From assembly GCA_043778625.1 (NCBI GenBank), contig JAYWFU010000044.1, positions 23,281-87,280 of the forward strand: a stretch of 64,000 nt of DNA, in the 5' to 3' direction. Each line of letters starts with the position of its first letter. The stretch's first letter is position 1. Source of the stretch: JACMRI01 sp043778625 (GTDB lineage Bacteria; Bacteroidota; Bacteroidia; UBA4408). Shown here piece after piece: positions 1 to 9,046 of this stretch. The notes under the pieces were generated by a model. That model saw only the letters and a program-made list of their open reading frames with translations. It did not search any database and had not been told where the DNA came from. Made by a program: the position numbers and the translations under genes.

Positions 1-1413
1 AAAATTATTGAGTTATTGCAGTACAACGCTGCTAATCCGTTGCAATTTACATCAGTATATTTTGTCGTTTTTTTACTGCTAGTATTAGGTGTAAATGCAC
101 TGTTATCAAATTACACAAAGGTTAGATTAGTTTTTTTAACTATTGCCTCGTTATACTTTTATTACAAAGCATCGGGCTACTATGTAGTGTTATTGGGACT
201 TTCGGCATTTGTTAATTATGGTTTTGGTTTATTAATTGGTACTACTGCTAATAACTTACAACGCCTAGTGCTAATGTGGCTTAGTGTAGGAGTTAATGTG
301 TATTTATTAGCGGTGTTTAAATACGGAAGCCTGCTAATAGCCTTATTTACAGGCAAGCCAAGTGCCACAGGGTTTATATTGCCCATTGCTATTTCGTTTT
401 TCACATTCGAAAACATTAGCTACATCGTTGATGTGTACAAGCGCACTGTTAGTGCGCAACGTAACGTAATTCATTACTTTTTATTTATTAGTTTTTTTCC
501 TAAACTAATTGCCGGCCCCATTATTAGTGCTAAGGATTTTATGCCGCAACTTAATGTACAATTTAAACTAAGTAATAATAGATTCAAATATGGTATTATG
601 CTTATTGCGCAGGGTTATGTGTACAAGTGTTTGCTTGCCGATACGTTAAGTGTATATTTAGTTGATCCTGTTTACTTACACACTAGTTATTACACTTCAG
701 CGCAAGTGGTATTAGCGTGCGTAAGTTATGCGTTGCAAATTTATTTTGATTTTAGTGGTTACACACACATAGCACGTGGCATAGCTAGCTGGTTGGGGGT
801 GCGTATTCCTATTAATTTTAATGTCCCTTATAGTGCAGGTAGTATTACTGAATTTTGGCAACGTTGGCACATTAGTTTGTCTCGATGGTTACGTAATTAT
901 GTGTATATACCGCTAGGAGGCAATAAACACGGAGCTTTGCGCACTTACTTTAGTTTATTATTAACTATGGCTATTGGTGGCTTGTGGCACGGTGCAGCAT
1001 GGCAATTTATGTGGTGGGGCGTTGCACACGGCTTACTATTGGCTATTGAACGGGTATTAAAACCGTATTATAAAGCGCCACGTTGGCTGGGGCAATGTTA
1101 TACCTTTGTTAGTGTGGCGTTACTATGGGTATTGTTTAGGGCCAGTAGTTACTCGCAAGTATTACAACTTTGCAAGGCTATGTGCAACAGCGCAACGAGT
1201 GCTACACAAAATATAGCCAGTTTATTGTACTATCCGTGGGCATTAGTAGCATTAATTGTAGGAATAGTATTAGTAGTGATTGAACCTCGTATTACCGTAA
1301 AATTACGCTTACGTGTGCCAACGTTAGTTTATGTGCTTTTGTTAGCCCTAGTAATGGTATACGTAGCTGTGGTGCAACAAGAACAAGCGGGTTTTATTTA
1401 TTTTCAATTTTAA
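1..1413 (+). CDS. MBOAT family O-acyltransferase (AlgI/DltB-like), 5' end cut by window
   Basis: Polytopic membrane protein of the MBOAT family, which moves acyl groups across the inner membrane onto extracytoplasmic polysaccharide or cell-wall acceptors. The reading frame is open back to base 1 with no stop, and the segment before the first possible start (TTG at 16) reads like the usual N-terminal lead of this family, so the true start probably lies left of the window. Family signatures are present: a WQRWHISLSRWLR motif followed by YIPLGG around residues 280-300, and the catalytic-type histidine in GGLWHGAAW near residue 325. About ten hydrophobic segments are visible. The usual SGNH/AlgJ-type partner is not downstream; it may be upstream, outside the window. 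The acceptor substrate cannot be deduced. Confidence 0.88.
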   Translation, partial: KIIELLQYNAANPLQFTSVYFVVFLLLVLGVNALLSNYTKVRLVFLTIASLYFYYKASGYYVVLLGLSAFVNYGFGLLIGTTANNLQRLVLMWLSVGVNVYLLAVFKYGSLLIALFTGKPSATGFILPIAISFFTFENISYIVDVYKRTVSAQRNVIHYFLFISFFPKLIAGPIISAKDFMPQLNVQFKLSNNRFKYGIMLIAQGYVYKCLLADTLSVYLVDPVYLHTSYYTSAQVVLACVSYALQIYFDFSGYTHIARGIASWLGVRIPINFNVPYSAGSITEFWQRWHISLSRWLRNYVYIPLGGNKHGALRTYFSLLLTMAIGGLWHGAAWQFMWWGVAHGLLLAIERVLKPYYKAPRWLGQCYTFVSVALLWVLFRASSYSQVLQLCKAMCNSATSATQNIASLLYYPWALVALIVGIVLVVIEPRITVKLRLRVPTLVYVLLLALVMVYVAVVQQEQAGFIYFQF

Positions 1414-1544
1414 AAAAACTAAACCCAATCAGTGTAACTAATCGGTGTTTTTCATAAGTATGTCGATGTGGTTTCGATTACTAATCTTTTGAGCTGAAAA
1501 AAACGTAGGTTTATTTATACAAATAAAAATTAACTCCCGTCGTT

Positions 1545-4500
1545 ATGAAAACACTATACAAATTATTGTCTCTATTACTACTTTTTGGTATTAAAACTAA
1601 AGCACAATCTATTGCTAACTACGCTACTACATTAAGTACAGGAATTGCCTACAACTCAGTAAATACGATAGGCTCACCATTTGGTAGTTGGCGTAATGCT
1701 GCGGCTTTTTCTCAAGATGATAACCGTAGTTTACCATCAGACATTGGATTTGATTTTTGGTACAACGGAGTTCGTTACACTCAAATTAGTGTGTCGTGCA
1801 ACGGATTTATGGATTTTTCAAACTCAACAGCCAATGGTACAAATAATGGTGCTTATGGTTACGATAATAGCCAATTTAGTGCTGCTGGTGGCACTAATGC
1901 AAGCTTAACTGCATTTTACGATGACTTAACAGCCAAAGGTGCAGTTGATGCCTTGGGTACAAGTATTAAATACTTACTTACTGGTACTACTCCTAACCGT
2001 GTGCTTACAGTGGAATGGATAAATATGGCGGTATATACTAATATTAATCCTAGTTTGAATTATCAAGTAAAATTGTATGAAACTACGGGTAAAATAGAAT
2101 TTGGGTATGGCACTATGAACAGTGGTGGATATTCATTTTCGTACTCTTGCGGTATTAGTGGTGCAACAGGCGGTACAGGAGCAACGCAGTTAAAAATGCA
2201 ACAAACGGCTAACGGAACTACATTTAACAATACAGCACAAAATAATTTATCTATTATGCCTACGGCTAATAATTTAATTGGCTTTACTCCGCCTGTACCT
2301 GCTAATCCTACTGGGGCGCTAACCTTTGCCTCAGTAACTAATACTGACATGGTAGTTAATTGGGCTACCGACTGGGCCACTAACGAAGTGGGTTATGTAC
2401 TATATAATTCAACCGACGGAATTACTTATAATTTTGTAGCACAAACCGCCCCTAATAGTACATCATATACCGCTACTAGCTTATTGCCCGCCACTACTTA
2501 TTATTGGCAAGTATACGCCGTAACCGAAGGGGCATTAAGCTCCTCAAAAAATGGTATACAAGCTACATTGGTAGCAGGCAATAAAATTTCAAACGTAATT
2601 ACTGGCAACTGGAATACCGCCACAAGCTGGACACCCGTGGGCGTGCCTGTAGCAGGCGATAATGTAACCATAGCTAACGGACACACTATTACCATTAACG
2701 TAAATAATGCTACCTGTAATAATTTAACTATTGGGCAAGGTACATCAGGCACATTACAAATAGGTAATAATAATACTGCACGCGCTATGAATTTTAAAAA
2801 CATAACGGTAGCCAACGGAGCAACATTTAACGTAAACACAGCATCAGCTACTACGCACACACTTACTACGCAGGGTAATATTATAAACAACGGTACTATT
2901 AATTTTAATTCGGGAACTAACCTATGCAATGTTGTTTTTAATAAAGAGGGAAGTCAAAGTATAACAGGTACTGCCACCACAAATAATTATAATCGTATTA
3001 CGGTAAACTTAGGTACATCAATTAATAACGTGTTAGACATTGCGAGTACGAACTTTAGTGCGGCTACTGGTTTTTTAACATTAACTGTGGGTACAATTAA
3101 GTTTTCGAGTACAGGTACTGTAAATGTTATTCCTTTTAACACAGGAGCTGTAGTAGCCATGGATAATAAAGATAAAATTTGGTTAGCTAGTGCAACCACA
3201 AACCTAATTTCTAACGATGGTATTGACTTAGCTGGTACTATTCTTATCGATAACGGAACATTTACCATAGGCAACGCTACCGCTGAAAATTTGCAGTCAG
3301 TAGGGGGTACTGTTAAATTAAATGGGGGCATACTAAACATAGCAGGGCAATACTATATTAACGGTATAAACAATTTAGCTAATTTTAGTATTGGAGGAAA
3401 TGCCGCATTAAATTTGCCCACTATTGGCTCAAGTAGTACTACTATTGCTCCATTTAATATTACAGGTGTAGGTTCTAACTTTAGTATGACGGGTGGCACA
3501 ATAACCATATTGCGCGAAGGCGGTACAGGCGCACAAGATTTAGGTTATGTAAACACAGGTAGTACAACAGGCCCTGTAACTGGTGGTACATTACAAATAG
3601 GCAATGCTAGCACCCCAGCAGCACAAATAATATCAATTAACACTACTTACCCAGTAGCTAACTTAGTAGTAAACAGTGCCAACGTTACTGCTAACATGGT
3701 TACTAACCCTCTCACGGTTATTGACGTAACTATTATAACAGGTACATTACTCGCTAATAATTTGAATATGAATGTCGGCGGTAACTGGACAAATGCAGGC
3801 ACCTACACTCCAGGTACTAATACCACCACATTTAACGGTACAAGTGCGCAGCTAATTAAAAAAACGGGTGGCGAAGTATTTAACAATATAGTATTTACCA
3901 ACGCAGGTATTAAAACATTAGGAAGCGATATTACTACTAACGGCGATTTAATGATAAACACAGGTGCTACGCTTAATGTATCCGCTACTAATTATGCTAC
4001 TTACGTAAAAGGTAATTGGATAAATAACGGAACGTTTAACCAACAAAAAGGGTTGGTTGAATTTAACGGAACGGTAGCCAAAACAATAGGTGGAAGTACT
4101 ATAACTAATTTTAATAATTTAACAATAAATAATGCTGCTGGAGTATCTTTAATAAGCGATGCTAATTTAAAAAGCACATTAAAACTAACCGCAGGTACAT
4201 TTACCACCACAGGCAAAGTGTTTACGCTAGTGTCGGACGCCACTGCCACCGCCCGTATAGACGCTATTACAGCCGGTAACATTACAGGTAACATTACTAT
4301 GCAACGTTACATTGCTCCTGGAGCTACTAACTGGCGTATGCTGGCGTCGTGTACTATGCACACTATACTCTCCGATTGGAACGACGATTTTGCAATGTCA
4401 GGCTTCGTAGGTTCGCAAGACCCTGCATCAACATTTAATAGTGTGCAAGGCTACGATGAAACTCAACCTGGCGATTTGTGGGATTTTGGCTACGTGCCCT

Positions 4501-6386
4501 CTACCAACATGACCAATGCCATAACCACTGGCAAAGGATATTACTGCTACATTGGCCCCGTGCCACTTACTATGGAAACTGTTGGTGCGCCCGTAAAAAT
4601 GAATCAAACAATACCCGTAACGTTTACTAACACTGGCAATATTAACAACGATGGTTGGAATTTTGTGGGCAACCCTTACCCTTCGTCAATTGATTGGACT
4701 GCTGCCGCTTGGACTAAAACTAACTTTAATAACGAACTACATATTTGGAATCCTAACTCAAGTAGTTACGCCTCGTACGTGGCTGGTGTAGGTGTAAATG
4801 GAGGTACACAATATGTGCCATCATCGCAAGCATTTTGGGTAAAAGCCAACGCACTAAACCCAGTATTAAGAAGTACCGAAAACTGTAAATCCGTAGTTGA
4901 CCAAGCCTTTATGCGCACCGCAGCACCGCAAGCTATTACCGATGTTTTTAAACTATCGTTAAATGGCAATGGTACTAACGACGAAATAGCCATACGTTTT
5001 ACCACCAATGGTACTGATACGTTTGATACTGAATTAGATGCAAATAAACTCTACGACCCTTACTCAGGTTCGCCTCGCTTTAGCTCAGTAATGCACAACA
5101 CTACTGATTATGCTATTAATAGTTTAGCGCCACTAAGTGCTGCACTAACTATCCCACTACGTGCCGTTGTGCCTGCATCGGGTACATACAGCATAGTGCG
5201 CGACTCTGTAATTAATCTTACTAAAAATGTATGTATTACGTTAGAGGACTTACTTACAGGCACAATTACCGATTTAACACAAAACTATTCGTACACATTT
5301 ACTATTGTAGATACCACAAAAGCACCACGTTTCCTACTACATTTTGGCAACGCATTGGCTAAGAATAGTGCCATGCCTACCTGCTACAATGGCGCTAACG
5401 GCAAAGCTATTGCAATAGCAGTAGGTGCAACTACACATACATTTAATTGGTACGATGCTAATAATACTTTAATAAAAACCACAACTGATACAACAGGTGT
5501 GGATACATTAATAGCAAATGCTGGAATTTACAAAGTAATAATTGATGGTAATACTGGAGGTTGCAATATATTAAGCGATACTATTACAATACCTAATCCA
5601 GCACCATTTGCAGTAAATAACACTATTTTACATAGCACTTGTAACACAAGTGCAGACGGTGCAATAATTATACAAAGCATAGCGCAAGGTACAGCGCCAT
5701 ATACCTACTTGTGGAATAATGGCAACACTAGCAATACATTGCAAAACCTAACTGGAGGTAATTACACCGTGCAAATTACCGACGCTAACAATTGCACTGA
5801 ACACTACAACTATACAATTACTCCTACTAATGTAGTTAATGCCAACTTTAGCATTAATGATGATAGTGTGTTTTTGTATCAAGCGAGTATAATATTTAAT
5901 AATTATTCAACAGCAGGTGTAAACTATTCGTGGGATTTTGGCGATGGTACTAGTAGTGCAGATGCTACACCTGTACATAAATACCAAACATTTGGCACAT
6001 ATAGCGCAACATTAATTGCTGAGAAAAATGGATGTACTGATAGTAAAACAACAATCGTTGTAGTGCTAGATTCTGTACTAACAATTGAACCCGTTGATAC
6101 TTCAAAAACAGGAATACTAACCTTATTGAATAAAACAATAGTTAGCAATTACGTTAAGTTAGCCACCATTAATAATAGTTATGAATTATTACTTAACTAT
6201 CCTGCTGCTACTTTGGCTACCATTAAAGTGTTAGCTACTAATTCGAAATTAGTGTATAGTAACGAACAAACTATAACACAAACTACAATAGTTTTACCCA
6301 CTGCTAATTGGGCTTCGGGCGAATACTATATGACCATACGAAGTAATTATGGATTAAAAACATTTAAGATACTATTACAAAACTAA
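1545..6386 (+). CDS. Large T9SS-type secreted surface protein with FN3, SprB-like and PKD domains
   Basis: Predicted surface-exposed or secreted protein of 1613 residues. It has a signal peptide (about 1-20, ending KAQS), a globular N-terminal domain, and a fibronectin type III-like domain around 249-340. A long Asn/Thr/Gly-rich stretch (about 350-900), with recurring NGTF/NNLTI-type strands, suggests a beta-helix. A domain containing WRMLASC and GKGYYCYIG follows near 929-1010. A SprB-like repeat lies near 1363-1423 and a PKD domain (WDFGDGTS) near 1433-1508. The last 75 residues end in a pattern like T9SS type A sorting domains (SGEYYMTIRS...TFKILLQN). This architecture is common among Bacteroidota adhesins; the ligand is unknown. 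It stands alone, with a strong terminator just after the stop. Function beyond surface localisation is inference. Confidence 0.85.
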   Translation: MKTLYKLLSLLLLFGIKTKAQSIANYATTLSTGIAYNSVNTIGSPFGSWRNAAAFSQDDNRSLPSDIGFDFWYNGVRYTQISVSCNGFMDFSNSTANGTNNGAYGYDNSQFSAAGGTNASLTAFYDDLTAKGAVDALGTSIKYLLTGTTPNRVLTVEWINMAVYTNINPSLNYQVKLYETTGKIEFGYGTMNSGGYSFSYSCGISGATGGTGATQLKMQQTANGTTFNNTAQNNLSIMPTANNLIGFTPPVPANPTGALTFASVTNTDMVVNWATDWATNEVGYVLYNSTDGITYNFVAQTAPNSTSYTATSLLPATTYYWQVYAVTEGALSSSKNGIQATLVAGNKISNVITGNWNTATSWTPVGVPVAGDNVTIANGHTITINVNNATCNNLTIGQGTSGTLQIGNNNTARAMNFKNITVANGATFNVNTASATTHTLTTQGNIINNGTINFNSGTNLCNVVFNKEGSQSITGTATTNNYNRITVNLGTSINNVLDIASTNFSAATGFLTLTVGTIKFSSTGTVNVIPFNTGAVVAMDNKDKIWLASATTNLISNDGIDLAGTILIDNGTFTIGNATAENLQSVGGTVKLNGGILNIAGQYYINGINNLANFSIGGNAALNLPTIGSSSTTIAPFNITGVGSNFSMTGGTITILREGGTGAQDLGYVNTGSTTGPVTGGTLQIGNASTPAAQIISINTTYPVANLVVNSANVTANMVTNPLTVIDVTIITGTLLANNLNMNVGGNWTNAGTYTPGTNTTTFNGTSAQLIKKTGGEVFNNIVFTNAGIKTLGSDITTNGDLMINTGATLNVSATNYATYVKGNWINNGTFNQQKGLVEFNGTVAKTIGGSTITNFNNLTINNAAGVSLISDANLKSTLKLTAGTFTTTGKVFTLVSDATATARIDAITAGNITGNITMQRYIAPGATNWRMLASCTMHTILSDWNDDFAMSGFVGSQDPASTFNSVQGYDETQPGDLWDFGYVPSTNMTNAITTGKGYYCYIGPVPLTMETVGAPVKMNQTIPVTFTNTGNINNDGWNFVGNPYPSSIDWTAAAWTKTNFNNELHIWNPNSSSYASYVAGVGVNGGTQYVPSSQAFWVKANALNPVLRSTENCKSVVDQAFMRTAAPQAITDVFKLSLNGNGTNDEIAIRFTTNGTDTFDTELDANKLYDPYSGSPRFSSVMHNTTDYAINSLAPLSAALTIPLRAVVPASGTYSIVRDSVINLTKNVCITLEDLLTGTITDLTQNYSYTFTIVDTTKAPRFLLHFGNALAKNSAMPTCYNGANGKAIAIAVGATTHTFNWYDANNTLIKTTTDTTGVDTLIANAGIYKVIIDGNTGGCNILSDTITIPNPAPFAVNNTILHSTCNTSADGAIIIQSIAQGTAPYTYLWNNGNTSNTLQNLTGGNYTVQITDANNCTEHYNYTITPTNVVNANFSINDDSVFLYQASIIFNNYSTAGVNYSWDFGDGTSSADATPVHKYQTFGTYSATLIAEKNGCTDSKTTIVVVLDSVLTIEPVDTSKTGILTLLNKTIVSNYVKLATINNSYELLLNYPAATLATIKVLATNSKLVYSNEQTITQTTIVLPTANWASGEYYMTIRSNYGLKTFKILLQN

Positions 6387-6397
6387 ATTTATACTAC

Positions 6398-6433
6398 AAA
6401 AAACAGTAGCTAGATTTTGGCTACTGTTTTTTT
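6398..6433. terminator. Bidirectional intrinsic terminator
   Basis: A perfect 13-bp stem (6398-6410 with 6420-6432) has a 9-base loop. A run of A on the left and a run of seven T on the right give a U-tract in both directions. It lies between two convergent genes, the large surface protein and the DUF2461 gene, and can serve both. Confidence 0.88.
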
Positions 6434-6490
6434 GTTGTGACACAAATTTAATTGTGACTACTATAAAATGTAATCGGTATCAAAATTAGC

Positions 6491-7150
6491 TTAGTCAAAT
6501 GCTATATTTAAAAAATTAACATAGGGTTGTGCTACCTTGTAATCGTTCATTACTTTAGTAACTAATGTTGTATTTAGCATTTGTTCGTTAGTATAAGGAG
6601 TGGATACCTCAAAACTTTTTAGTTTTAAATAATTGGCTTGTGCATGGTTTACGTCGTAGCCTTTGGGTATGTTTTTAAGTGCATCGTTGCCTTCAATTGT
6701 ACGAAAGGTTTCAGCAAATTTTTTGTTCGTTAAAATTTTTTCAAACTCTGTTCCGTTATAATCAATTTCTTGTCGTATTTTTTTAAGTACATCAGGCATG
6801 GGCATATAGTTACCTGCTGCTACAAAGCTATTATTGTGTTGTAGGTGTAAGTAGTAGCCTGCGCGCCCTTCGTTTTTAGTACCAGCACTAAACCAAGCTC
6901 CCATATTGTTTTTATAGGGTGCTTTGTTGGTGGAGAAGCGTATATCTCTATTTATTCTAAAAATACAATTTTTACTAAGTAGCTTTCCTATAGCGGGGTC
7001 TAACGTTGCAAACTGTTCAATAAGCTCTTGTATAGTAGTTACTAAGTTGGCACGTACTACTTCGTACAACTTACGATTATCATCAAACCAAGGTTTATTG
7101 TTATTGAGTTCAAGCTGCGCTAAAAATTCAAATGTTTGTGGATGTAGCAT
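6491..7150 (-). CDS. DUF2461 family protein
   Basis: A 219-residue cytoplasmic protein matching the DUF2461 (TIGR02453) family across its whole length. Typical features are the N-terminal FEFLAQLELNNNKPWF segment, FRINRDIRFSTNKAPYK near residues 80-100, and GYYLHLQ in the middle. No signal peptide or membrane segment is seen. The biochemical role of the family is not established. It lies on the minus strand 82 bases downstream of the CxxCH-containing T9SS cargo, from which it is separated by a strong terminator, so it is probably transcribed separately. Confidence 0.85.
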   Translation of the reverse strand: MLHPQTFEFLAQLELNNNKPWFDDNRKLYEVVRANLVTTIQELIEQFATLDPAIGKLLSKNCIFRINRDIRFSTNKAPYKNNMGAWFSAGTKNEGRAGYYLHLQHNNSFVAAGNYMPMPDVLKKIRQEIDYNGTEFEKILTNKKFAETFRTIEGNDALKNIPKGYDVNHAQANYLKLKSFEVSTPYTNEQMLNTTLVTKVMNDYKVAQPYVNFLNIAFD

Positions 7151-7175
7151 AGTGTGTTATATTAAAGATAATTTC

Positions 7176-7210
7176 AAAAAAAATTACCACAGCCATATGC
7201 TGTGGTAATT
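7176..7210 (-). terminator. Intrinsic terminator of the choice-of-anchor V gene
   Basis: A perfect 12-bp stem (7182-7193 with 7199-7210) with a 5-base loop is followed, on the minus strand, by a T run (A run at 7176-7183 on the plus strand). It lies 23 bases past the stop of the minus-strand gene ending at 7233. Confidence 0.87.
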
Positions 7211-7232
7211 AAATTAAAAGTAGGTAAGTTAA

Positions 7233-8069
7233 TTACTTAGTTACCTGTATTTGCTGTGTTTTAATAACGTTGTTTTGTTGTACTGCTACTAAGTAGATGC
7301 CTGCTTGTAGGTTATCCACATTTATAGTTTCCAAATGATCGCCTAAGGCAGTGTAAGCATTATAAACATTGGTAATTAAAGCACCCTTAGTATCATATAT
7401 GCTAATATTAACTACGCCTGACTTAGTTGTACTGTAAGCTACATTTACAATATCAGTACATGGATTAGGAAATGTATTTACTGCATTTATTGCTATTGAA
7501 TTTTGTGGTATAGCTGTAGTAGTTGCTGGGTGTACAATGGCTGAGGTTAGCGCTGTCCAATCGCCACTATCATCGTTGAAGTTACCATTAGCAGCTAAAC
7601 CTGCACAATAAAACTTAACTACCTTAGTTGCTGTAGCCGGAGATGTCCAGGTAAAAGTATATGTTTTTGTACCTGTGCCATTTAAAGCATTTCCGTTATG
7701 TGTAACACAAGGTTTAGTAGTTGTACCCGACGTTTTGTTACCTGTGCCAGCAGTAAATGTCCCTTGCTTTACGTTTGTTGCAGAGTCCATTGCTTCAAAA
7801 CAAAAACCAAAAGCTGTTTTCCCTGCGGCGGCTATAGTTATATCTATAGTGTATGCAGTATTAGCTAAATAACCAGATGTAGGTATAGTTGTAGCAATAG
7901 TTGTAGTTGCGGTATTTTGTGCTCCATGACAACTGGTACAAGTAGATTCGCCAGGTGAGCCTGCCATTCCTGATCTTCCTCCTGAGTTAGAATGTGCATT
8001 TTCGGTAGTTACTATCACTGTTGCTAATGTTGCAACGAATGCTGTTGATATTAGTAAAGTTTTTTTCAT
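7233..8069 (-). CDS. Choice-of-anchor V-type protein with one heme-c motif and T9SS type A sorting domain
   Basis: A 278-residue exported protein. An N-terminal hydrophobic segment (about residues 4-22) acts as a signal peptide. A single heme-c attachment motif follows, CTSCH at residues 44-48, in the Ser/Gly-rich stretch typical of the choice-of-anchor V family. A beta-sandwich domain covers about 55-175. The C-terminal 80 residues (FPNPCTDIVNVAYS, LQAGIYLVAV, KTQQIQVTK) are a standard T9SS type A sorting domain. The combination predicts a heme-bearing protein at the cell surface; heme attachment is inferred from the motif only. It is monocistronic, with its own terminator. A near-match to the -7 promoter element lies upstream. 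Confidence 0.85.
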   Translation of the reverse strand: MKKTLLISTAFVATLATVIVTTENAHSNSGGRSGMAGSPGESTCTSCHGAQNTATTTIATTIPTSGYLANTAYTIDITIAAAGKTAFGFCFEAMDSATNVKQGTFTAGTGNKTSGTTTKPCVTHNGNALNGTGTKTYTFTWTSPATATKVVKFYCAGLAANGNFNDDSGDWTALTSAIVHPATTTAIPQNSIAINAVNTFPNPCTDIVNVAYSTTKSGVVNISIYDTKGALITNVYNAYTALGDHLETINVDNLQAGIYLVAVQQNNVIKTQQIQVTK

Positions 8070-8121
8070 GTGTTGTGTTAATTTTAATTGTTGCTTAAAA
8101 GTAAGTTATTTTTTTAAAATT

Positions 8122-8451
8122 TCAAATCAAAAATGTAGTATTACTCTTAGCATCTTTAAAAACTGCATATACAGCCGTTACAGAATCGGTGTTTAAGTTG
8201 CCATAAATGTGTGGAAACTCCTCTCCTACGCTATTTGCCATTTCAAATTTAATTTCAGGAGTACATTTAGTAGCATCAATAGCTAGTATAACTAAGTTGG
8301 ATTGATTACCATAATAACGTTGTAAAGTAGCTTGTATTTGCACCAAGTGCGATGCGTGTATAAAACCCTCAGCCGCTATACTATCGTGCGAATATGCACC
8401 CTGTATTAACGCGTGCTCCCATGCCGCTTGTGTAGTTATGTGGTATATCAT
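8122..8451 (-). CDS. DUF952 family protein
   Basis: A small cytoplasmic protein of 109 residues from the ATG at 8451. The frame can be extended two codons to a TTG, but the family normally begins MIYHIT, so ATG is preferred. Conserved features are the N-terminal MIYHITTQAAWE, AEGFIHASH near residue 30, and the FPHIYGNLN segment near 80. I recall the family being placed in the ADP-ribosyltransferase superfamily by profile comparison, but its activity is not known to me. It starts 9 bases after the stop of the pyrophosphohydrolase gene and is almost certainly cotranscribed with it. Confidence 0.82.
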   Translation of the reverse strand: MIYHITTQAAWEHALIQGAYSHDSIAAEGFIHASHLVQIQATLQRYYGNQSNLVILAIDATKCTPEIKFEMANSVGEEFPHIYGNLNTDSVTAVYAVFKDAKSNTTFLI

Positions 8452-8460
8452 TAGCAATGA

Positions 8461-8931
8461 TTAGTTAGTGAGTATGCCTTGCAAATTAGCAGGCGAATAA
8501 TTAATAGATTTTAGAGTTTTATCATCACCCTTGCGATACACAACAAACTTATCTTCCACTTGTTTGTAATAGGCTTTAGTACCGTCTTTAGCAGCGTAGT
8601 GGGCTATGGTGGATTCCGCATCGGCAATGTTTACACAGGCTTTGCTCATGTTACTGCGTTGTACTTCGTTAAATAAATCAACAAATTTATTACCCATACC
8701 AAATTCTAACACGGCCCCGCTAAGTACGTATTGTAAGTCGCACAAGGCATCGGCTATTTCCACCAGGTCGTTCTTGGCTATTGCTTCTTGTAGTTCTTTT
8801 AACTCCTCAGCTAATAAAGATATACGTAACTCGCAACGTGCAGCGCTTGGTATTTGTGGCGTGGCTAATATTGGAGCTTTAAATGTGGTATGAAACTCCG
8901 CTACCTGATTAAGGGCATCTATTTTTTGCAT
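8461..8931 (-). CDS. Nucleoside triphosphate pyrophosphohydrolase family protein (MazG/PRA-PH-like)
   Basis: A 156-residue all-alpha NTP pyrophosphohydrolase. These enzymes cleave a nucleoside triphosphate to the monophosphate and pyrophosphate using metal ions held by acidic residues. The metal-binding pattern is visible as EELKEL near residues 37-42 and EIADALCDL near 59-67. The C-terminal part (about 100-156) is a small extra region containing YYKQVEDKFVVYRKGD, often seen in this branch. Substrate specificity cannot be read from the sequence. It is the first gene of a two-gene unit with DUF952, and an exact TATGTTTG element lies just upstream. Confidence 0.83.
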   Translation of the reverse strand: MQKIDALNQVAEFHTTFKAPILATPQIPSAARCELRISLLAEELKELQEAIAKNDLVEIADALCDLQYVLSGAVLEFGMGNKFVDLFNEVQRSNMSKACVNIADAESTIAHYAAKDGTKAYYKQVEDKFVVYRKGDDKTLKSINYSPANLQGILTN

Positions 8932-8961
8932 GACTAAAAATCTTTTAAATTAATTGATGTA

Positions 8962-8969
8962 CAAACATA
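8962..8969 (-). promoter_or_regulatory. Promoter -7 element of the pyrophosphohydrolase-DUF952 unit
   Basis: On the minus strand this reads TATGTTTG, an exact match to the Bacteroidota -7 consensus TAnnTTTG, 30 bases before the start codon at 8931. It abuts the T run of the ahcY terminator. No clear -33 TTTG is visible. Confidence 0.55.
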
Positions 8970-9010
8970 AAAAAAACAAACGAGGTGTAAATTTAATTAC
9001 ACCTCGTTTG
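8969..9010 (-). terminator. Intrinsic terminator of ahcY
   Basis: A perfect 14-bp stem (8977-8990 with 8997-9010) with a 6-base loop is followed on the minus strand by eight T. It lies 37 bases past the ahcY stop codon. Confidence 0.92.
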
Positions 9011-9046
9011 GTTAAAATAACGGTACTAACTATTAATTAATTTTGC

